From Nemertoderma westbladi (taxonomy: Eukaryota; Xenacoelomorpha; Nemertodermatida; Nemertodermatidae), in assembly GCA_032718475.1 (NCBI GenBank), contig JAUCBJ010007793.1, positions 1 through 63,865 on the forward strand: DNA of 63,865 nt, in the 5' to 3' direction. Every line of letters begins with the position of its first letter. Positions within the stretch are counted from its first letter, which is position 1. Positions 42,401 through 55,297 of this stretch are shown piece after piece. The position numbers were made by a program, and so were the translations under genes. The notes under the pieces are model-generated. The model was given only the letters and a program-made list of their open reading frames with translations. It searched no databases and was not told the DNA's origin.

Positions 42401-43034
42401 TACAGTACAGCTATACCTGTCGTTATATTTCAGCCATAAATCTACCACAGAAATTTGTCTTTGACAGATTTATTCCCTGTGGCTGTTTAGAATTTCTCAT
42501 TTATTTACAGGTAAAACCCAGACCCCTGACGCCAAAATCAGTTTTAAACATATTATCGTTTAATTTCAGGCGAACCGAGTATACAATTCATCCACACTTG
42601 TTGTTTCAGGGAATAACAGGGATTGAATGATAAACTCTTATTGCATTCAAACGTCACTGTCTGTAGCGTGTGTGTGCGGGCTTGTCTAATAAAATCCCTC
42701 AGGTGTGTGTTATTTATTGCTTGGATTTATTTGGTCTTATGAAATTTAGGGATGTCTCAAACTTTATAAGTTCGGCATAGAACTCAGCTTTAAAGAAGTA
42801 AGGCAGAGCACTGTTTCATTTGAAAGTATAAAGTACATTAATCCTAGCTAAGAGCTAGCTCTACCTGGATTACTGAGAAATAAAGGGTGTATATCGTGTG
42901 TATGAATTTCCGCTAGGTGGTGTTCATAATATTTGAAGTTACAAGAAGTTTTTGGCAATTTCTAACCTGTGTGGAATAAAATAACACTTAGCTTTGCAAT
43001 AAAACTTCGAATTTCAAAATTATAAAATTAAAAC
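42401..43034 (+). other. Leader upstream of the second BEL Gag
   Basis: AT-rich, with no gene. It has several AATAAA-type words (42688, 42877-42884, 42974) and CCGCTAGGTGG at 42910-42920. No LTR partner was found for it. Together with 37446-37953 it was contiguous before the gypsy insertion and may contain a degraded 5' LTR. Confidence 0.45.
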
Positions 43035-46000
43035 ATGTCAACCACTGATAGCGATTTGAGTCGAAAGTCAGAACCCCTCACACTGAACCCTGCGGGGCTC
43101 ATACCACCTCACACTATGCCTATGATAGCTCAACCAGTTCGCAGTAAGAAAATTTGGGAGCGTTCAAGAATACAAACCAGGCAGGTCTCCAGGGAGGCGG
43201 AAGGAGCTAGACTTGGCCAGAACCTTTCTGACAAACCAATGGATGGAGATAGGTCACCAATCGCCCGGCCACTTACATGCCCGACAACTGGTACAATGGT
43301 AAGTGAACCCAGCACCCATCTGAACCTTATTAACTTTGAAGACGGCATTGGTCAAGGTCAGGGTCAGCCGTTATTGGCAGATACTTCCCCAATCATGTTT
43401 ACTCACTCCCAAACAAGTAGCGAGGAAGTTCCGACTTTACTAGCTAGTGCAAGTCAGCAGCTCAGTTTTAACGAGCCTCTCTTGTCTACTCCCCAAGTCA
43501 GACTAGCTTTCCTGTTAGAGGAGATAGACAGCTACCGGCACAAGGTTGAAGAGGGTATATTAGCCATTGAACAGGACATATACACCGATGAACTACATTA
43601 CCTGGTCAACTTATACTATAACCAGCCAGCCCTAGATAAGTTCTTCAGATTCAATGAGCTACCTTGGGATGAACTATATAGGTTAAAGGTACCTCGGGGC
43701 GTTACCAATATTGAGCAATTGGTTACCGAGGCATGCATACATGGTAGCAAATTTAAGCATCATATAGAAATGGTGACCCATAAATTAAAACTTGAGCAAC
43801 CCGACCCTAAGACAAACCCAGCTAAGTATCTTGAGGTAAAGGAAATCATTTGTAGGATACGGCTTATACTATCTGCCTTTCATGAGATGGCATCTAGATA
43901 TAATGACAGTAAACTCTCATCCATGCTGACTCACCAACTGACAGAAACGGCAGTAATAGCAAGGAAAGCCTTAGCTCTTGAGTCATTACATGGGCCGGTA
44001 TTACCTCCTGGTGAAGACATAGCTTGCTCTGGGAAAGAGGCTGCTAATAATTCCGATTTAGACTCGGAAGAATCTCAACTCAGCGATGGTATGGATGCCA
44101 TATCAAGGTATTTGGGTTCTTATATCAAGACAGTTGGAGAAACAGAGTTAAGGACGCGTCTTAAAGGCTTAGCACCTTCCAGTAAGGATACCAGAGATGT
44201 CCTTGATACTATAGACGCAGAGTGCTTCCTACAAGAACGAAAAGTTCAACACGCCGCCAAGCGGGAAATTCTAGAATTAGAACTACAATTAGCAGCAAAT
44301 AAAAAAAGGGCAGAATTAGATGATACTACAGTCTCTACTGAGAAAACTACAGTCTGCTAAAGAGAAAGCACAACTCGCCAAACAGAAAGCTCAACTTACA
44401 GCTTTCGTGGAGAAGAAACTAGCTATAAAGCAGAAGCTAGCCCTACTAAAGCAAGACGAACAACAACGCAAGGAAAGGGCTAGCGTACAACAAGGATGTG
44501 ATAAGTCCTTTAAGGATACTTTTACTTCATCCGATGAGTGCATTTCCACGGATGCAGGTGGAAGTGTGAGGAGCTCCAAGAGTAAACGCAGGCGAGCCAC
44601 CCGAGTAGTTTTACCAGACCTCCCTCCTCGAGATCGAAATGTGATCTCTGGTGATTATGCCAGCATGGTTGATAGTTTCCACACTGGCGCTGCTCCTAAG
44701 CATTCCCTGGAAAAATTGCCAGAGGTAGTAGAGCCGAATGAGCCTAAGGCTCTAACAATACACGAGAATGTGACAGTAGATAAAATGTCGAATGGGGAGC
44801 ACCCGCCACCCTCTTCTACACACAGCGTCTTCACTGTTAAACCAAGCGATAGTGGTGCTTCACCCGAGTTCATTGACTCAGTAGTAGAAACGCATAAATC
44901 TGATGGCCTGCCGAAGACCATGGCAGTAACCTCTCCAATTACCAGCAGTAACTTATCTCACACTATAAACCCAAATGTTAAAACCACAAACATGCAATGT
45001 CCTGTTCAAGTTACCCAAGCCATCCCATCAATGACATACTCCCGGCTACGGGACCATGGTTACTTATCTAGTACAGTAGCACAATCTAGAGAAGGAAGAA
45101 TTTCTTTTGGTAGTGGAGTCTCACCAATAACTCGTTTGGAAAGGGAACCTCACCCCCCAACCACCTCGAAATATATTCCCCCCATTACTTCAAGGGTGGA
45201 TCAAGTCCATGCAGAAAATATACCCTTAAGGGACATGCCAGTTATTGAACACCACATAGGTTTCCCAGTAACAACTGAAGTTGACTCATATTACAAACCA
45301 TATCATAACCGCCCATATTACACCAATCCAGATGATAGGCTGTCTCCCACTGGCCCCGCTATAAGAACCGCAATGGCGCCGGTAACAGGATATCGGGACT
45401 GGAATGAGGCAATGCCGTTATCGCCTGGAAGGCGGACGTTTGTCCCACTATATAATAATGTGACACCCCTCCCTCACCCGGAAGTTAGATTCGCACAAGA
45501 TACTCACAGACGATGTGTCTCGCCACAGGGTGACTCACGCTATACCAGAGTTAATGCCGCATCAATCCCAGATGATAGCACACCTGACAATTTTACCAAT
45601 GCACCATTTCCAGACAGAAGAAATTACAAGCTGCATCCTGGCCAGGAGCCAGCTGAAGGCCAATTGAAGGAGTGTAAGGAACAATTGAACTCCATATTGA
45701 AGGAAAATGAAGACCTACAGCAACAACTGGTTATTTTACAGGATACTGTGGCAACAGCTAATAAGCAAACAGATTCACAAACCAATGCTCGAGGGATGCG
45801 GATCCTAAAACGAGCGTCGGATTTGAATGGTATTCAGGCAGAAAATACCACATATAAGGACAACAACAATTCACCATTGACAGACATCCTATTTAATTCA
45901 TCAGTCATCCAGGCAGACCTATCAAAACACATGGCTCGTACTGAAGCCCGACAGTGTGTTTCAACAGGTCAAATAATGAAATTTGATGGAGATGAATTAA

Positions 46001-46434
46001 AATGGCTATCCTTTACCGAATTTTGTAAGGACAATATTCTAGACTCGCCATTAAGTAATAGCGAGAAATTAAGATTCTTAATCAATTGCCTCGAAGGTTC
46101 CCCTAAGCATATGGCGGCTAGATATGTTGGACATGCGGATGGTGTAAATATCGTGTGGAATATGTTAAGAGAACGTTACGGCAATGAGGACAGCTTAGCA
46201 CGATGCATGTATGAGAGACTCACCTCCAAAGGCAGAGTCTCTCAAAATGCCATAATTGAATTTAGAGACGATGTCGAGGAAATCTGTAGGCAGCTGGATT
46301 GGCTTAATCGAAGTGAAGTTTATGACACTGCTATGGCAGTACAGATGGTTTCCAGTGCTTTACCAAAAGGTTCCATTGGGACCAGATGGGATAGATTAAC
46401 TATGGTGTATAATAAATTAGATATAAAGCGGTAG
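43035..46434 (+). pseudogene. BEL/Pao Gag, second element, frameshifted and truncated
   Basis: ATG 43035 (MSTTDSDLSRKSEP) opens a frame to 44360. Coding continues one frame over, to 46434. The overlap at 44320-44360 locates one indel. The first half is a Pro/Ser-rich N-terminus and a helical region. At 44230-44500 there is a Lys/Gln/Ala-rich coiled coil. The BEL capsid domain begins MARTEARQCVSTGQ at 45931 and includes FLINCLEGSPKHMAARYVGH and EEICRQLDWLNRSE. The frame dies right after GTRWDRLT, where knuckles and protease should follow. It is the same family as the 13-17 kb Gag, but clearly diverged. Confidence 0.85.
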
Positions 46435-46900
46435 GCTATTGCCAGTGGTTCCATTTAAATAATAATAAATTACCATAAGCAAAATATAGCATATAGGTAA
46501 GTATTAGGGGTCTACACTGGCTGAATATTGTAATGAAAACGCTGGATTTGGTGAACGTTTTCGCCCTACCGGGCTACGTCAGACCTAATATATTAATAAA
46601 GCATAATGGAGTAATTAAATTCAATTCGAAATTCCCGCCACCTAAATAAAGCACTAATAGAATAGATAGTTCTAAGTAGGTCCTATATGTAATATAATAT
46701 AAACAAAGTCGAAAACAAAATCAAAAAACAAAAGTCTCCAGAATAAAATAGATTTTTATCCAAACTTACATAAAGTAAAAATCTAATCGTGTCTCTAAGT
46801 AGCTCTCGTACTATTATTATAAAAACAAAAACCTCAAAACGCTCAGTTTCAACTCCGTATAACAAGTAAGGTAATATACAGCCAAACACACATTAGCAAC
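46435..46900. other. Unrecognised insert after the BEL Gag
   Basis: No coding frame. It includes an inverted pair around CGCCCTACCGGGC (46563-46577) and AT-rich DNA. It lies where the nucleocapsid and protease of the element should be. Confidence 0.5.
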
Positions 46901-47525
46901 CCCCATATGCGTACTATCCATTCCCAAAAAACATTCAATATGCGCGCTGCTCGTTAAGTAAGTTAGATTAAAGTTAGGTTAATGAATAGGTCTAACTGTA
47001 GATTATGCAATGTATAAGTTTAAGTTCAAAAAATAAGTAATATTGATAATAATACATAAAACAACTGATTAAGACAAACCAAAAACATTCAATATGCGCG
47101 CTGCTCGTTAAGTAAGTTAGGTTAACATTCAATATGCGCGCTGCTCGTTAAGTAAGTTAGATTAAAGTTAGGTTAATGAATAGGTCTAACTGTAGATTAT
47201 GCAATGTATAAGTTTAAGTTCAAAAAATAAGTAATATTGAAAATAATGCATGAAACAACAGATTAAGACAACCCAAAAATATTCAAAATGTGCGCTGCTC
47301 GTTAAGTAAGTTAGATTAAAGTTAGGTTAATGAATAGGAGGTCTGACTGTAGATTATGCAATGTATAAGTTTAAGTTCAAAAAATAAGTAATATTGAGAA
47401 TAATGCATGAAACAACAGATTAAGACAACCCAAAAATATTCAATATGCGCGCTGCTCGTTAAGTAAGTTAGGTTAACATTCAATATGCGCGCTGCTCGTT
47501 AAGTAAGTTAGATTAAAGTTAGGTT
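46901..47525. repeat. Composite satellite array inside the BEL element
   Basis: Units start with TTCAATATGCGCGCTGCTCG, near 46936, 47090, 47128, 47282, 47440 and 47478. Long units of about 155 bp alternate with short ones of 38 bp that contain only the ATTCAATATGCGCG...AAGTTAGGTTAAC part. Small differences mark individual copies. Confidence 0.9.
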
Positions 47526-47526
47526 A

Positions 47527-50500
47527 ATGAATAAGTCAGTGACCAGTGACCCAGTGGCCAGTGACATAGAAATAGAGCAAACTTGTATGACCATTGATGG
47601 AAGGTTAGATATAGACAGCGAGAGTGAGTCTGACATGTCATCAGATAATGATACATTCTCTGCACGACTTGATACTTCTGAAGCCACTAACTTAATCAGT
47701 GACAGCGATCTTTGGGACACCCAATATAAGCTATACCACCTCCTACTTGATACTGGAATTGGAGGAAGCTAGACGCCGTGTTCACCTAGAAGAATACACA
47801 GCAGCATGGATGCAACAGGAAACCTTAGAGCATAATTTCAATGACAGAGCACCATCAGAAGAAGAAGAGCGTGCAAAACAAATACAGAGAACTACCACAC
47901 GTTTTTTGCCCTTGGAAGGTAAATACGAGGTAGGTTTGCTTTGGCGTGCACCACAGCCTAAGCTGTTCAACAACAGACCGCTAGCTGAAAAACGTATTTT
48001 GCAACTCCAACGACGTTTAACATCTAACCCCCCAGCCTGTAAATTGTACAAAGAACAGATGGCTAAATTCATAGGTAAAGGGTATGCAGAATGAGTTCCC
48101 CTTGACTCGGCCCCGAGTGAAAAAACTTATTACTTGACCCATCACTATGTGGAGCGGGAAGACAAACCCGGAAAAATCCGTGTCGTATTCGATGGATCAG
48201 CACATTATAAAGGGCAGTCTTTAAATTCTGAGCTATTACCAGGGCCTAACTTGTTACAGTCTCTACCGGGGATCTTAATGCGTATGAGACAGTATGAGGT
48301 AGCCTTTGCTTCTGATATTGAAGGCATGTTTTTGCAGGTCAAGGCCTTGAGCGAAGATAGAGATAGCATGCATTTCTTGTGGTGGCCTGAGGGTGATTTT
48401 AAAGTGACACCCGTAGAATATAGAATGACCATACAAGCCTTCGGAATTATCTCTAGTCCTTCAAACTCTTGTTCAGTCTTGCACCGGACTGCAGATGACC
48501 ACAGAGATGAATTTCCAGTGTCAGTTATTAATAATATCAAACGGGACATATACATGGATGACAATTTGAAGTCAGCCCCATCAGTAGAAGAAGCTATAAA
48601 TATAGCACTTTCTACCATAGATTGTCTTAAACTAGGAGGTTTCAGGTTAACCAAGTTCGCAAGCAATTCAAGAGAGTTCTTAAAGGCAATTGAACCCTCC
48701 GAACGGGGTGACACTGAATTAGACTTGAATAAGGACGACCTGCCGGAAACAAAGACCCTAGGTCTTTGTTGGAGCACTGAGACTGACAATATGTTTTTTA
48801 AGGTTAAGTTGCGTGATGATCTAGTTAGAACCAAACGTATATGTTTAAGCATACTTAGTACATATTTTGACCCCCTAGGATTCATTAGCCCCATCATACT
48901 CATAGCTAGAGACCTTGTTCAGAGAATGTGGAAGGAAAACGACAGTTGGGATGACCCCCTGAAGGGAGAGCTGCTAGATGACTGGTGGAAATGGGAACGG
49001 TCACTCCCTGACTTGGAGAGCCTTTTAGTGCCTCGAGCATATTTCGGTAATGTCCTGCCTACCTTCGAGTTTCAACTCCATCTATTCGGCGACGCCAGTG
49101 ATAAGGGGATGGGTGTGGTGGCTTACTTTAGGGTAGTAACCCCTGAAGGAGTAAATGTAGCATTGGCTGCTTCCAAAGCACTAATTAGACCTATTGCCAG
49201 GCCAAAGGACTCCTTAACCATTCCCCGCGCAGAACTCAAAGCAGCTTTATATAGTACTATTATAGCTAAGAATATATTGGCACAAACGGACTACAACATA
49301 GTTAAGACAGTGTACTGGACTGATGCAGCTTTGGTTCTAGAATACCTAACAAACACGGTGTGCCAGTTCAGCGTTTTTGTGACCAACCGTGTTGCCATTA
49401 TCCTAAAGAACACTGAGGTTGAGCAATGGCGGCATTGTCCGGGAGTGCTTAACCCTGCAGATATTGCATCGCGAGGCGCGACACCTACGGAACTTATCAA
49501 TACGAAATGTTGGCTGGAAGGACCAGCTTTTCTACATAAACCAGAAGATGAATGGCCAGCAAATCTAACACCTGCCGAAATACGGCAGCAAGCGAAGGGT
49601 GCCGAGATTATTAAGCCCAAGGTGCAAGCATCAAAATCGAAACTTTTCAGACCTTTGGACATGACTTCGATGCATGTGCAGGAAGATCTGCGTCCTGGTG
49701 ATAGTCTGCTAATCAGTGCAGAACAACTTCCCAGTTTAATTCCAGGCCTATCCCCACTTATAACTCAAGCCTTAGATCATTATAGCTCGTGGCACAAACT
49801 TTGCCGCGCCCTCAGTATCTTAAAGAGATATGTACACTTTAGATACTCCAAGTTATCCTCCCCCTTGGGTAGCTTGTCTGCTGAAGAGGTCGATGATACC
49901 AATAAACAATTGTTGAGGCTAGCTCAGCTCCAGGATGACCCTACCAAGTACGAACACCTGTCTAAGAATCCCAACTTACGGTTCAATGATAAGTATACCA
50001 GCACAATGATTGATGGGTTAATCAGAGTTGGTGGTATACTTACAAATGCACCACTATCGCACGACACAATATTCCCAATCTTAATCTCGGATCCTTACAT
50101 ACAACGCAAAATGATCCAGGATGTGCACAGTAACTTGTTCCACGCGGGCAGGGAGCGTATACTGAGTGAGATACGTACACGGTACTATCTCATTAAGCCC
50201 AGAAATGCTCTAAACCAAGTACTACGGCATTGCATTCCGTGCAAGAAACTTTATTGCGCACCCATGACTCAAATGGAAGCCCCTTTGCCCAAGGAACGTG
50301 TGAGCTGCTACGAACCACCCTTTACCCACACAGGTGTGGATCTATTTGGACCCATTGAAGTCAAGCGCGCTAGAACTATAGTAAAACGTTGGTGCGTTAT
50401 CTTTGTATGCGTGACCTGCCGCGCTGTGCACTTAGATATGGTAAATGACATTTCCATGAACTGCTTTATATTATGCCTGCGAAGACAAATAGGTAGACAG

Positions 50501-52204
50501 CAAGCGAAGGGTGCCGAGATTATTAAGCCCAAGGTGCAAGCATCAAAATCGAAACTTTTCAGACCTTTGGACATGACTTCGATGCATGTGCAGGAAGATC
50601 TGCGTCCTGGTGATAGTCTGCTAATCAGTGCAGAACAACTTCCCAGTTTAATTCCAGGCCTCTCCCCACTTATAACTCAAGCCTTAGATCATTATAGCTC
50701 GTGGCACAAACTTTGCCGCGCCCTCAGTATCTTAAAGAGATATGTACACTTTAGATACTCCAAGTTATCCTCCCCCTTGGGTAGCTTGTCTGCTGAAGAG
50801 GTCGATGATACCAATAAACAATTGTTGAGGCTAGCTCAGCTCCAGGATGACCCTACCAAGTACGAACACCTGTCTAAGAACCCCAACTTACGGTTCAATG
50901 ATAAGTATACCAGCACAATGATTGATGGGTTAATCAGAGTTGTTGGTAGACTTACAAATGCACCACTATCGCACGACACAATATTCCCAATCTTAATCTC
51001 GGATCCTTACATACAACGCAAAATGATCCAGGATGTGCACAGTAACTTGTTCCACGCGGGCAGGGAGCGTATACTGAGTGAGATACGTACACGGTACTAT
51101 CTCATTAAGCCCAGAAATGCTCTAAACCAAGTACTACGGCATTGCATTCCGTGCAAGAAACTTTATTGCGCACCCATGACTCAAATGGAAGCCCCTTTGC
51201 CCAAGGAACGTGTGAGCTGCTACGAACCACCCTTTACCCACACAGGTGTGGATCTATTTGGACCCATTGAAGTCAAGCGCGCTAGAACTATAGTAAAACG
51301 TTGGTGCGTTATCTTTGTATGCATGACCTGCCGCGCTGTGCACTTAGATATGGTAAATGACATTTCCATGAACTGCTTTATATTATGCCTGCGAAGACAA
51401 ATAGGTAGATTTGGCACTAGTAATACTATGAAGTCGGACAAAGGCACCAACTTTATAGGAGCCAATAATGAGATAGCTAAAAGCATAGACAAGTGGAATC
51501 AGGAGCAAGTAGATAACCTATTAAAGGTCACCGCCTCCAGCTGGACATTCAATGCAGCGAATGCACCTTGGTGGGGTGGAAGTTGGGAACAGCTAATCCG
51601 TAGTGTGAAGGTAGCGTTCCACCACATCATGCCCTGCAAAGCTTATCTCACCGATGAGATATTATGCACCATACTTGAAGAGGTCTCAGCCTATCTAAAT
51701 GACAGACCTCTTATGCCCATCTCATCCAGCCCCAAGGCCTTAGAAGCTCTAACCCCCGCACACTTCTTAATGAAGAAGAAGGTTGTCATGCTTCAACTCT
51801 CACTCCCGGAGGATGGTGATGAGCACCTGCGACAGACATGGCAGATGGTGCAACTGCTGTCAAGCAGATTCACCAATCATTTTGAAAGATACTACCTTCC
51901 AAGCATCCAATTGCGTAATAAATGGTTCGCGGTGAAGGACAATGCCAGGGTAGGTGATATGGTCCTAGTGGTAGATCCGGACTTACCTCGCAAATACTGG
52001 CAAACAGCACGCATAGTTGAGACACACACCAGCGCTGATGGTCTCGTCAGGTCCATCGATCTCATAATAGTAAAGGAAAAGGGCAAGCTCAATTACGTAC
52101 AACAGCGCCTCAACAGTCCAATAGGTCGAATGGCCAGAGAAGAATCCGGAAATTATGGTCGGCAGGAGGTCAAGCCCACCAGCTTGACTTACTTCCTGCG
52201 CTAG
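47527..52204 (+). pseudogene. BEL/Pao Pol (RT-RNaseH-IN) with duplicated integrase segment
   Basis: One reading frame runs from about 47699 to 52204 with a single in-frame TGA at 48092-48094. The short frame 47527-47772 precedes it in another phase. RT shows IRVVFDGSAHYKGQSLN, FASDIEGMFLQV and the catalytic YMDDNL (48550-48567). RNase H follows (LFGDASDKGMG, IPRAELKAAL, YWTDAALVLEYL, NPADIASRGA). Integrase has HHCC motifs (LFHAGRERIL, CIPCKKLYC) and D in GVDLFGP, with each of these present twice because of the 912-bp duplication. The second catalytic D (KSDKGTNF) and the E (GGSWEQLIRS) are single. Protease is absent. The total frame of 1,356 residues downstream of the stop is unusually long for this part of Pol. 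Confidence 0.88.
49586..51409 (+). repeat. 912-bp in-frame tandem duplication in integrase
   Basis: Segments 49586-50497 and 50498-51409 are head-to-tail copies, each beginning CAGCAAGCGAAGGGTGCCGA. I count about five or six differences, for example GTTGGTGGTATACTT against GTTGTTGGTAGACTT, and TGCGTGACC against TGCATGACC. The unit is 304 codons, so the frame stays open. Confidence 0.95.
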
Positions 52205-52316
52205 ATGGAACCATTAAACCCGACTGGTGTTTCATACCACATAATAATTATTGTGGTGTTGTGGTAGCATGAATTATATTAACTGTATATTAATAGTGCA
52301 TGATATATTTTATACT
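52205..52316 (+). other. Possible 3' LTR start of the second BEL, cut by a LINE
   Basis: After the Pol stop, a short AT-rich stretch includes TGTGGTGTTGTGGTAGCATG at 52252-52271, which could be an LTR start. The LINE tail begins about 45 bp later, so no full LTR can be traced. Confidence 0.3.
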
Positions 52317-53247
52317 ACTACTACTAGGTCGAGCGAACTCGGACAGTGGAAATGAGATCCTTCCAGGCTTCCCGATTCTCCATAGTTGTCGCAATTTCGT
52401 TTCTCCCAAGTTCAGTATCCCTTTCAAGTTGATCTATATATGTTATGGCAGGTCGTCCACGACTACGCTTTCCATGAGTTGGTTGCCAGAGAAGTAGATC
52501 TGGTATGACCTCGTCTTTACTTCGCCAGCAGTGCCCACTGAATCTTAATCTGCATTCACGGAGGGTGGTTGATACAGGTGGTATTGTACCATAAAGCTCG
52601 GCGTTTGTCATGTGTTGTCTCCAGCTGATGTTTAGGGCTGCCCTTAGTAGTCTTGTGTAGCAACCATCAATTCGTTGTTCAAGTGATTTAGTCAGCGTCC
52701 AGGTCTCACCCCCGTATAAAAATACACTTTCCACTGTGGCTCGAAAGAACTTAGTCTTCAGGTGCCTGGAGAGATCTGATTTCCAGATGGTATCCATTTT
52801 TGATAGAGCTACCCAAGCCTTTGCTTTCCTAACTTCTATGTCCTTTTTGCTACTCTCTATCCATGATCCAAGGTACTGGAAGTCATCGACCTTCCTTAGT
52901 TGATTATTATCAATGGTTGTCAAGTTTCCATCAACATTAAAGGTCATGAATTCGGTCTTGGTAGCATTTATATGCAATCCAACCTCCTTAGCAGCCCTCT
53001 CCACTTTATTTAGTAGAAGCTGTGCATCTGCTAGCGTATTAGAGAGCAGGGCGATGTCATCCGCAAAGTCGGTGTCTGTGACTGTAGTTGCCGGATATCT
53101 ACTACTTCTGCGTTCTTGAAGTGTGAATCCCAGATCTTCACCCTTTGTGGCCGTCCTCATTGCGTAATCCAGCACAATTACAAATAGTAATGGTGCTAAT
53201 GTGTCACCTTGCAGTACGCCAGCCAGGATTGAGAAAAACTCAGTTTT
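52311..53247 (-). pseudogene. RTE-type LINE, second copy, 5'-truncated
   Basis: Minus frame 52324-53175 (283 residues) is intact from the YAMRTATKGED segment through the catalytic FADDIAL box to the RVRST C-terminus. It is about 98 percent identical to the 27.4 kb copy. Truncation at about 53247 removes the rest of RT and the endonuclease. The 3' end carries the same TAC triplet tail. It inserted just past the BEL Pol. Confidence 0.9.
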
Positions 53248-53561
53248 TTATATTTTATATTCGTAGGATAATTACTTTAGGATATACATAATATACTGTA
53301 CGTCGTTACGTATTTGATAATATTTATTACAAATAGACCAGAATTAAGAAATCGTCAGAAAGGATTTATAGAACCTCTGTCGGAATATTTCTGAAGATAA
53401 ACAACTGCCCTCACAATAACGTTGCCCAGTGCCAAGTGGACCATCTAACATATATGTAATAATTATTCCTCCACATAATTATTATATATGTTTATATTTC
53501 TAGTATTCACTCCGTTGTTGTTGTTAATTTCCGGATAGGTTTTGGTATTGCTGCCTTATAC
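53248..53561. other. Spacer, no gene seen
   Basis: AT-rich DNA between the LINE 5' break and the tRNA-like unit. Confidence 0.5.
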
Positions 53562-53640
53562 GGCCCCAGTGGCTCAGTTTGGCAGAGCGTGGGACTTGGA
53601 ATCTCTAGGTACCGAGTTCAATCCCCGATTGCGGTCCCTG
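53562..53640 (+). ncRNA. tRNA-like pol III unit, probably SINE head
   Basis: An A box TGGCTCAGTTTGG (53570-53582) and a B box AGTTCAATCC (53615-53624) stand at tRNA spacing, and the stretch between could form an anticodon arm with CTTGGAA in the loop. The D arm GCTC/GAGC pairs, but acceptor and T stems do not close and no CCA or T-run terminator stands at a proper distance. I read it as a tRNA-derived SINE or tRNA pseudogene, not a working tRNA. Confidence 0.5.
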
Positions 53641-54994
53641 GATTTTTTCCATATTCTGAATTTTGTTTATAATAACGCTTCGTCCACTATGCATCCCCTC
53701 ATAATCGTGCAATTTGGTAATAAATATTTCATCAATAAATTTCATTTAACGATTTATTATTTTTTTTTTCAAAATGAGGTATTATTGTTAATTATTTTGG
53801 TTTAACTCCCTTTAAACGATTGAGCTGTGTTACATATCACACTCACACTCAATCGTGGGAACGGGTTATGTTATGTCGTTAATCACTAACAACCCCATTA
53901 CAAAAATTAAAAAAAAAAAAAAAAATTATGAAATCATGGATAAATTAATAAACGTGAACTTAATTCTAGAACACATAAGCTTTATTACAAGTCACGATAG
54001 TACAAGTAATTTCTAAACATAACGCGTGACAAAAATAAACCCCTAGGTCTTACTGTATTATGACGGCATAGCAAACAATTGAATGCAGAATTCCGATCCT
54101 TTATTTCGGCCAAATACTAGGTAAATTCTGGAAACGACCTGCCCCTTCTTGTAAGCCACCCAGAGTACAGTAAGAGATGTCAATTATTTAGCGTGAATTT
54201 GATGTCTAACCAATGCATGATATGCTTTAATCAGTTAATGCATCATCTTACTAAGTAAATCACGTTTATTCACTGTAATACTAACATTACTGGAACGGTC
54301 GTGATCCATTTGTTCAAACGAACTGGTGAACTATCAAAGCAATCGTGGTAAACCTAGTTTTCATCACTCTAATAGATAGTACTACTCACCTGATCACGAA
54401 ACCATAATATTAATATTAATTTGTTTATTAACTCTTACCTCAGTATTAAGACACACCCACATGCAAATTATCCCCATGATATTAAATATAATTAAATAAT
54501 TAATTTAATTTAACCATAATTGCTATGAATGTACAAAGACTAATAACATTACAGTGAGCCCAGATCTGAATAAATGAATAACACTCTATTCTAAACACTA
54601 CATTTGCCAAATATTAATAATAGCTGGATTTATTTACACAAATTTAACTCTTCCTTAATATTGATAGCGCGACATAATTCTTTATTGTACCGGTAATTTA
54701 ATTTATTAAATGTAAATTTTAAAATTGGCTCTGTACCAAGCTATGGGTTACTCATACTCATGTTAACAACATATTTATCCAAAAGGGAAATTTATTAATT
54801 CAGTTAAACTTGAAACTATATTTTAATTAATAAATATTTTAAATAAATAAATTTATTTATCTTCTCTACAATTATATTAATATTCTGGCAAATAGCATAT
54901 GAAGGGCGAAAAATATTCAAGAGTGTATGTAAAATTTAACAATTGCACACAATAACATAAAACATCAAAATAACACTAATTTATGTGCATTTAC
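53641..54994. other. AT-rich region with no recognised gene
   Basis: About 1.35 kb with poly-A/T stretches (53767, 53908-53925). No domain, RNA gene or clear repeat was noted. Confidence 0.5.
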
Positions 54995-55129
54995 TGTAGC
55001 GAACCGTTGTTGTCATTGTGGGCTAATTGAAGTTACGCAACCATATAATCAATAGATAAAGCGGATCGCCGAATAAAGACTGTCTTTGAGTTTCCCTTGC
55101 GCGCTAGTCACCGAACCTTCCCCTCTACA
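54995..55129 (+). promoter_or_regulatory. LTR-like 135-bp segment upstream of the 55-59 kb ORFs
   Basis: The segment starts TGTAG and ends CTACA, the perfect short inversion typical of LTR ends, and contains AATAAA near 55073 followed by a GT/T-rich stretch, as in an R-U5 region. TGGTACGAG begins at 55140 and could be a primer-binding site 10 nt inside. No second copy exists in the window, so the LTR reading is speculative. TATATATATAA at 55240-55250 could be a separate core promoter. Confidence 0.3.
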
Positions 55130-55297
55130 CCATATTCGCTGGTACGAGATTAGTTTCGGAGACGTTAGCGCGGTCATTGGGAACTCGGGGCACGCGGCGG
55201 GCGAGGATTCCGGGTGGCAACTCCGCGCCGACCCGATATATATATAATATGATGATATAATCTGATATTATAATTACTTGATATTGATATTGCGACA

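Noticed and set aside
52252-52271. TGTGGTGTTG after the second BEL as part of the gypsy LTR family
   Set aside because: Only the first 11 bases match the gypsy LTR. The rest differs, so this may be chance or a shared LTR terminus.
53562-53640. A functional tRNA gene
   Set aside because: Pol III boxes are good, but acceptor and T stems do not pair.
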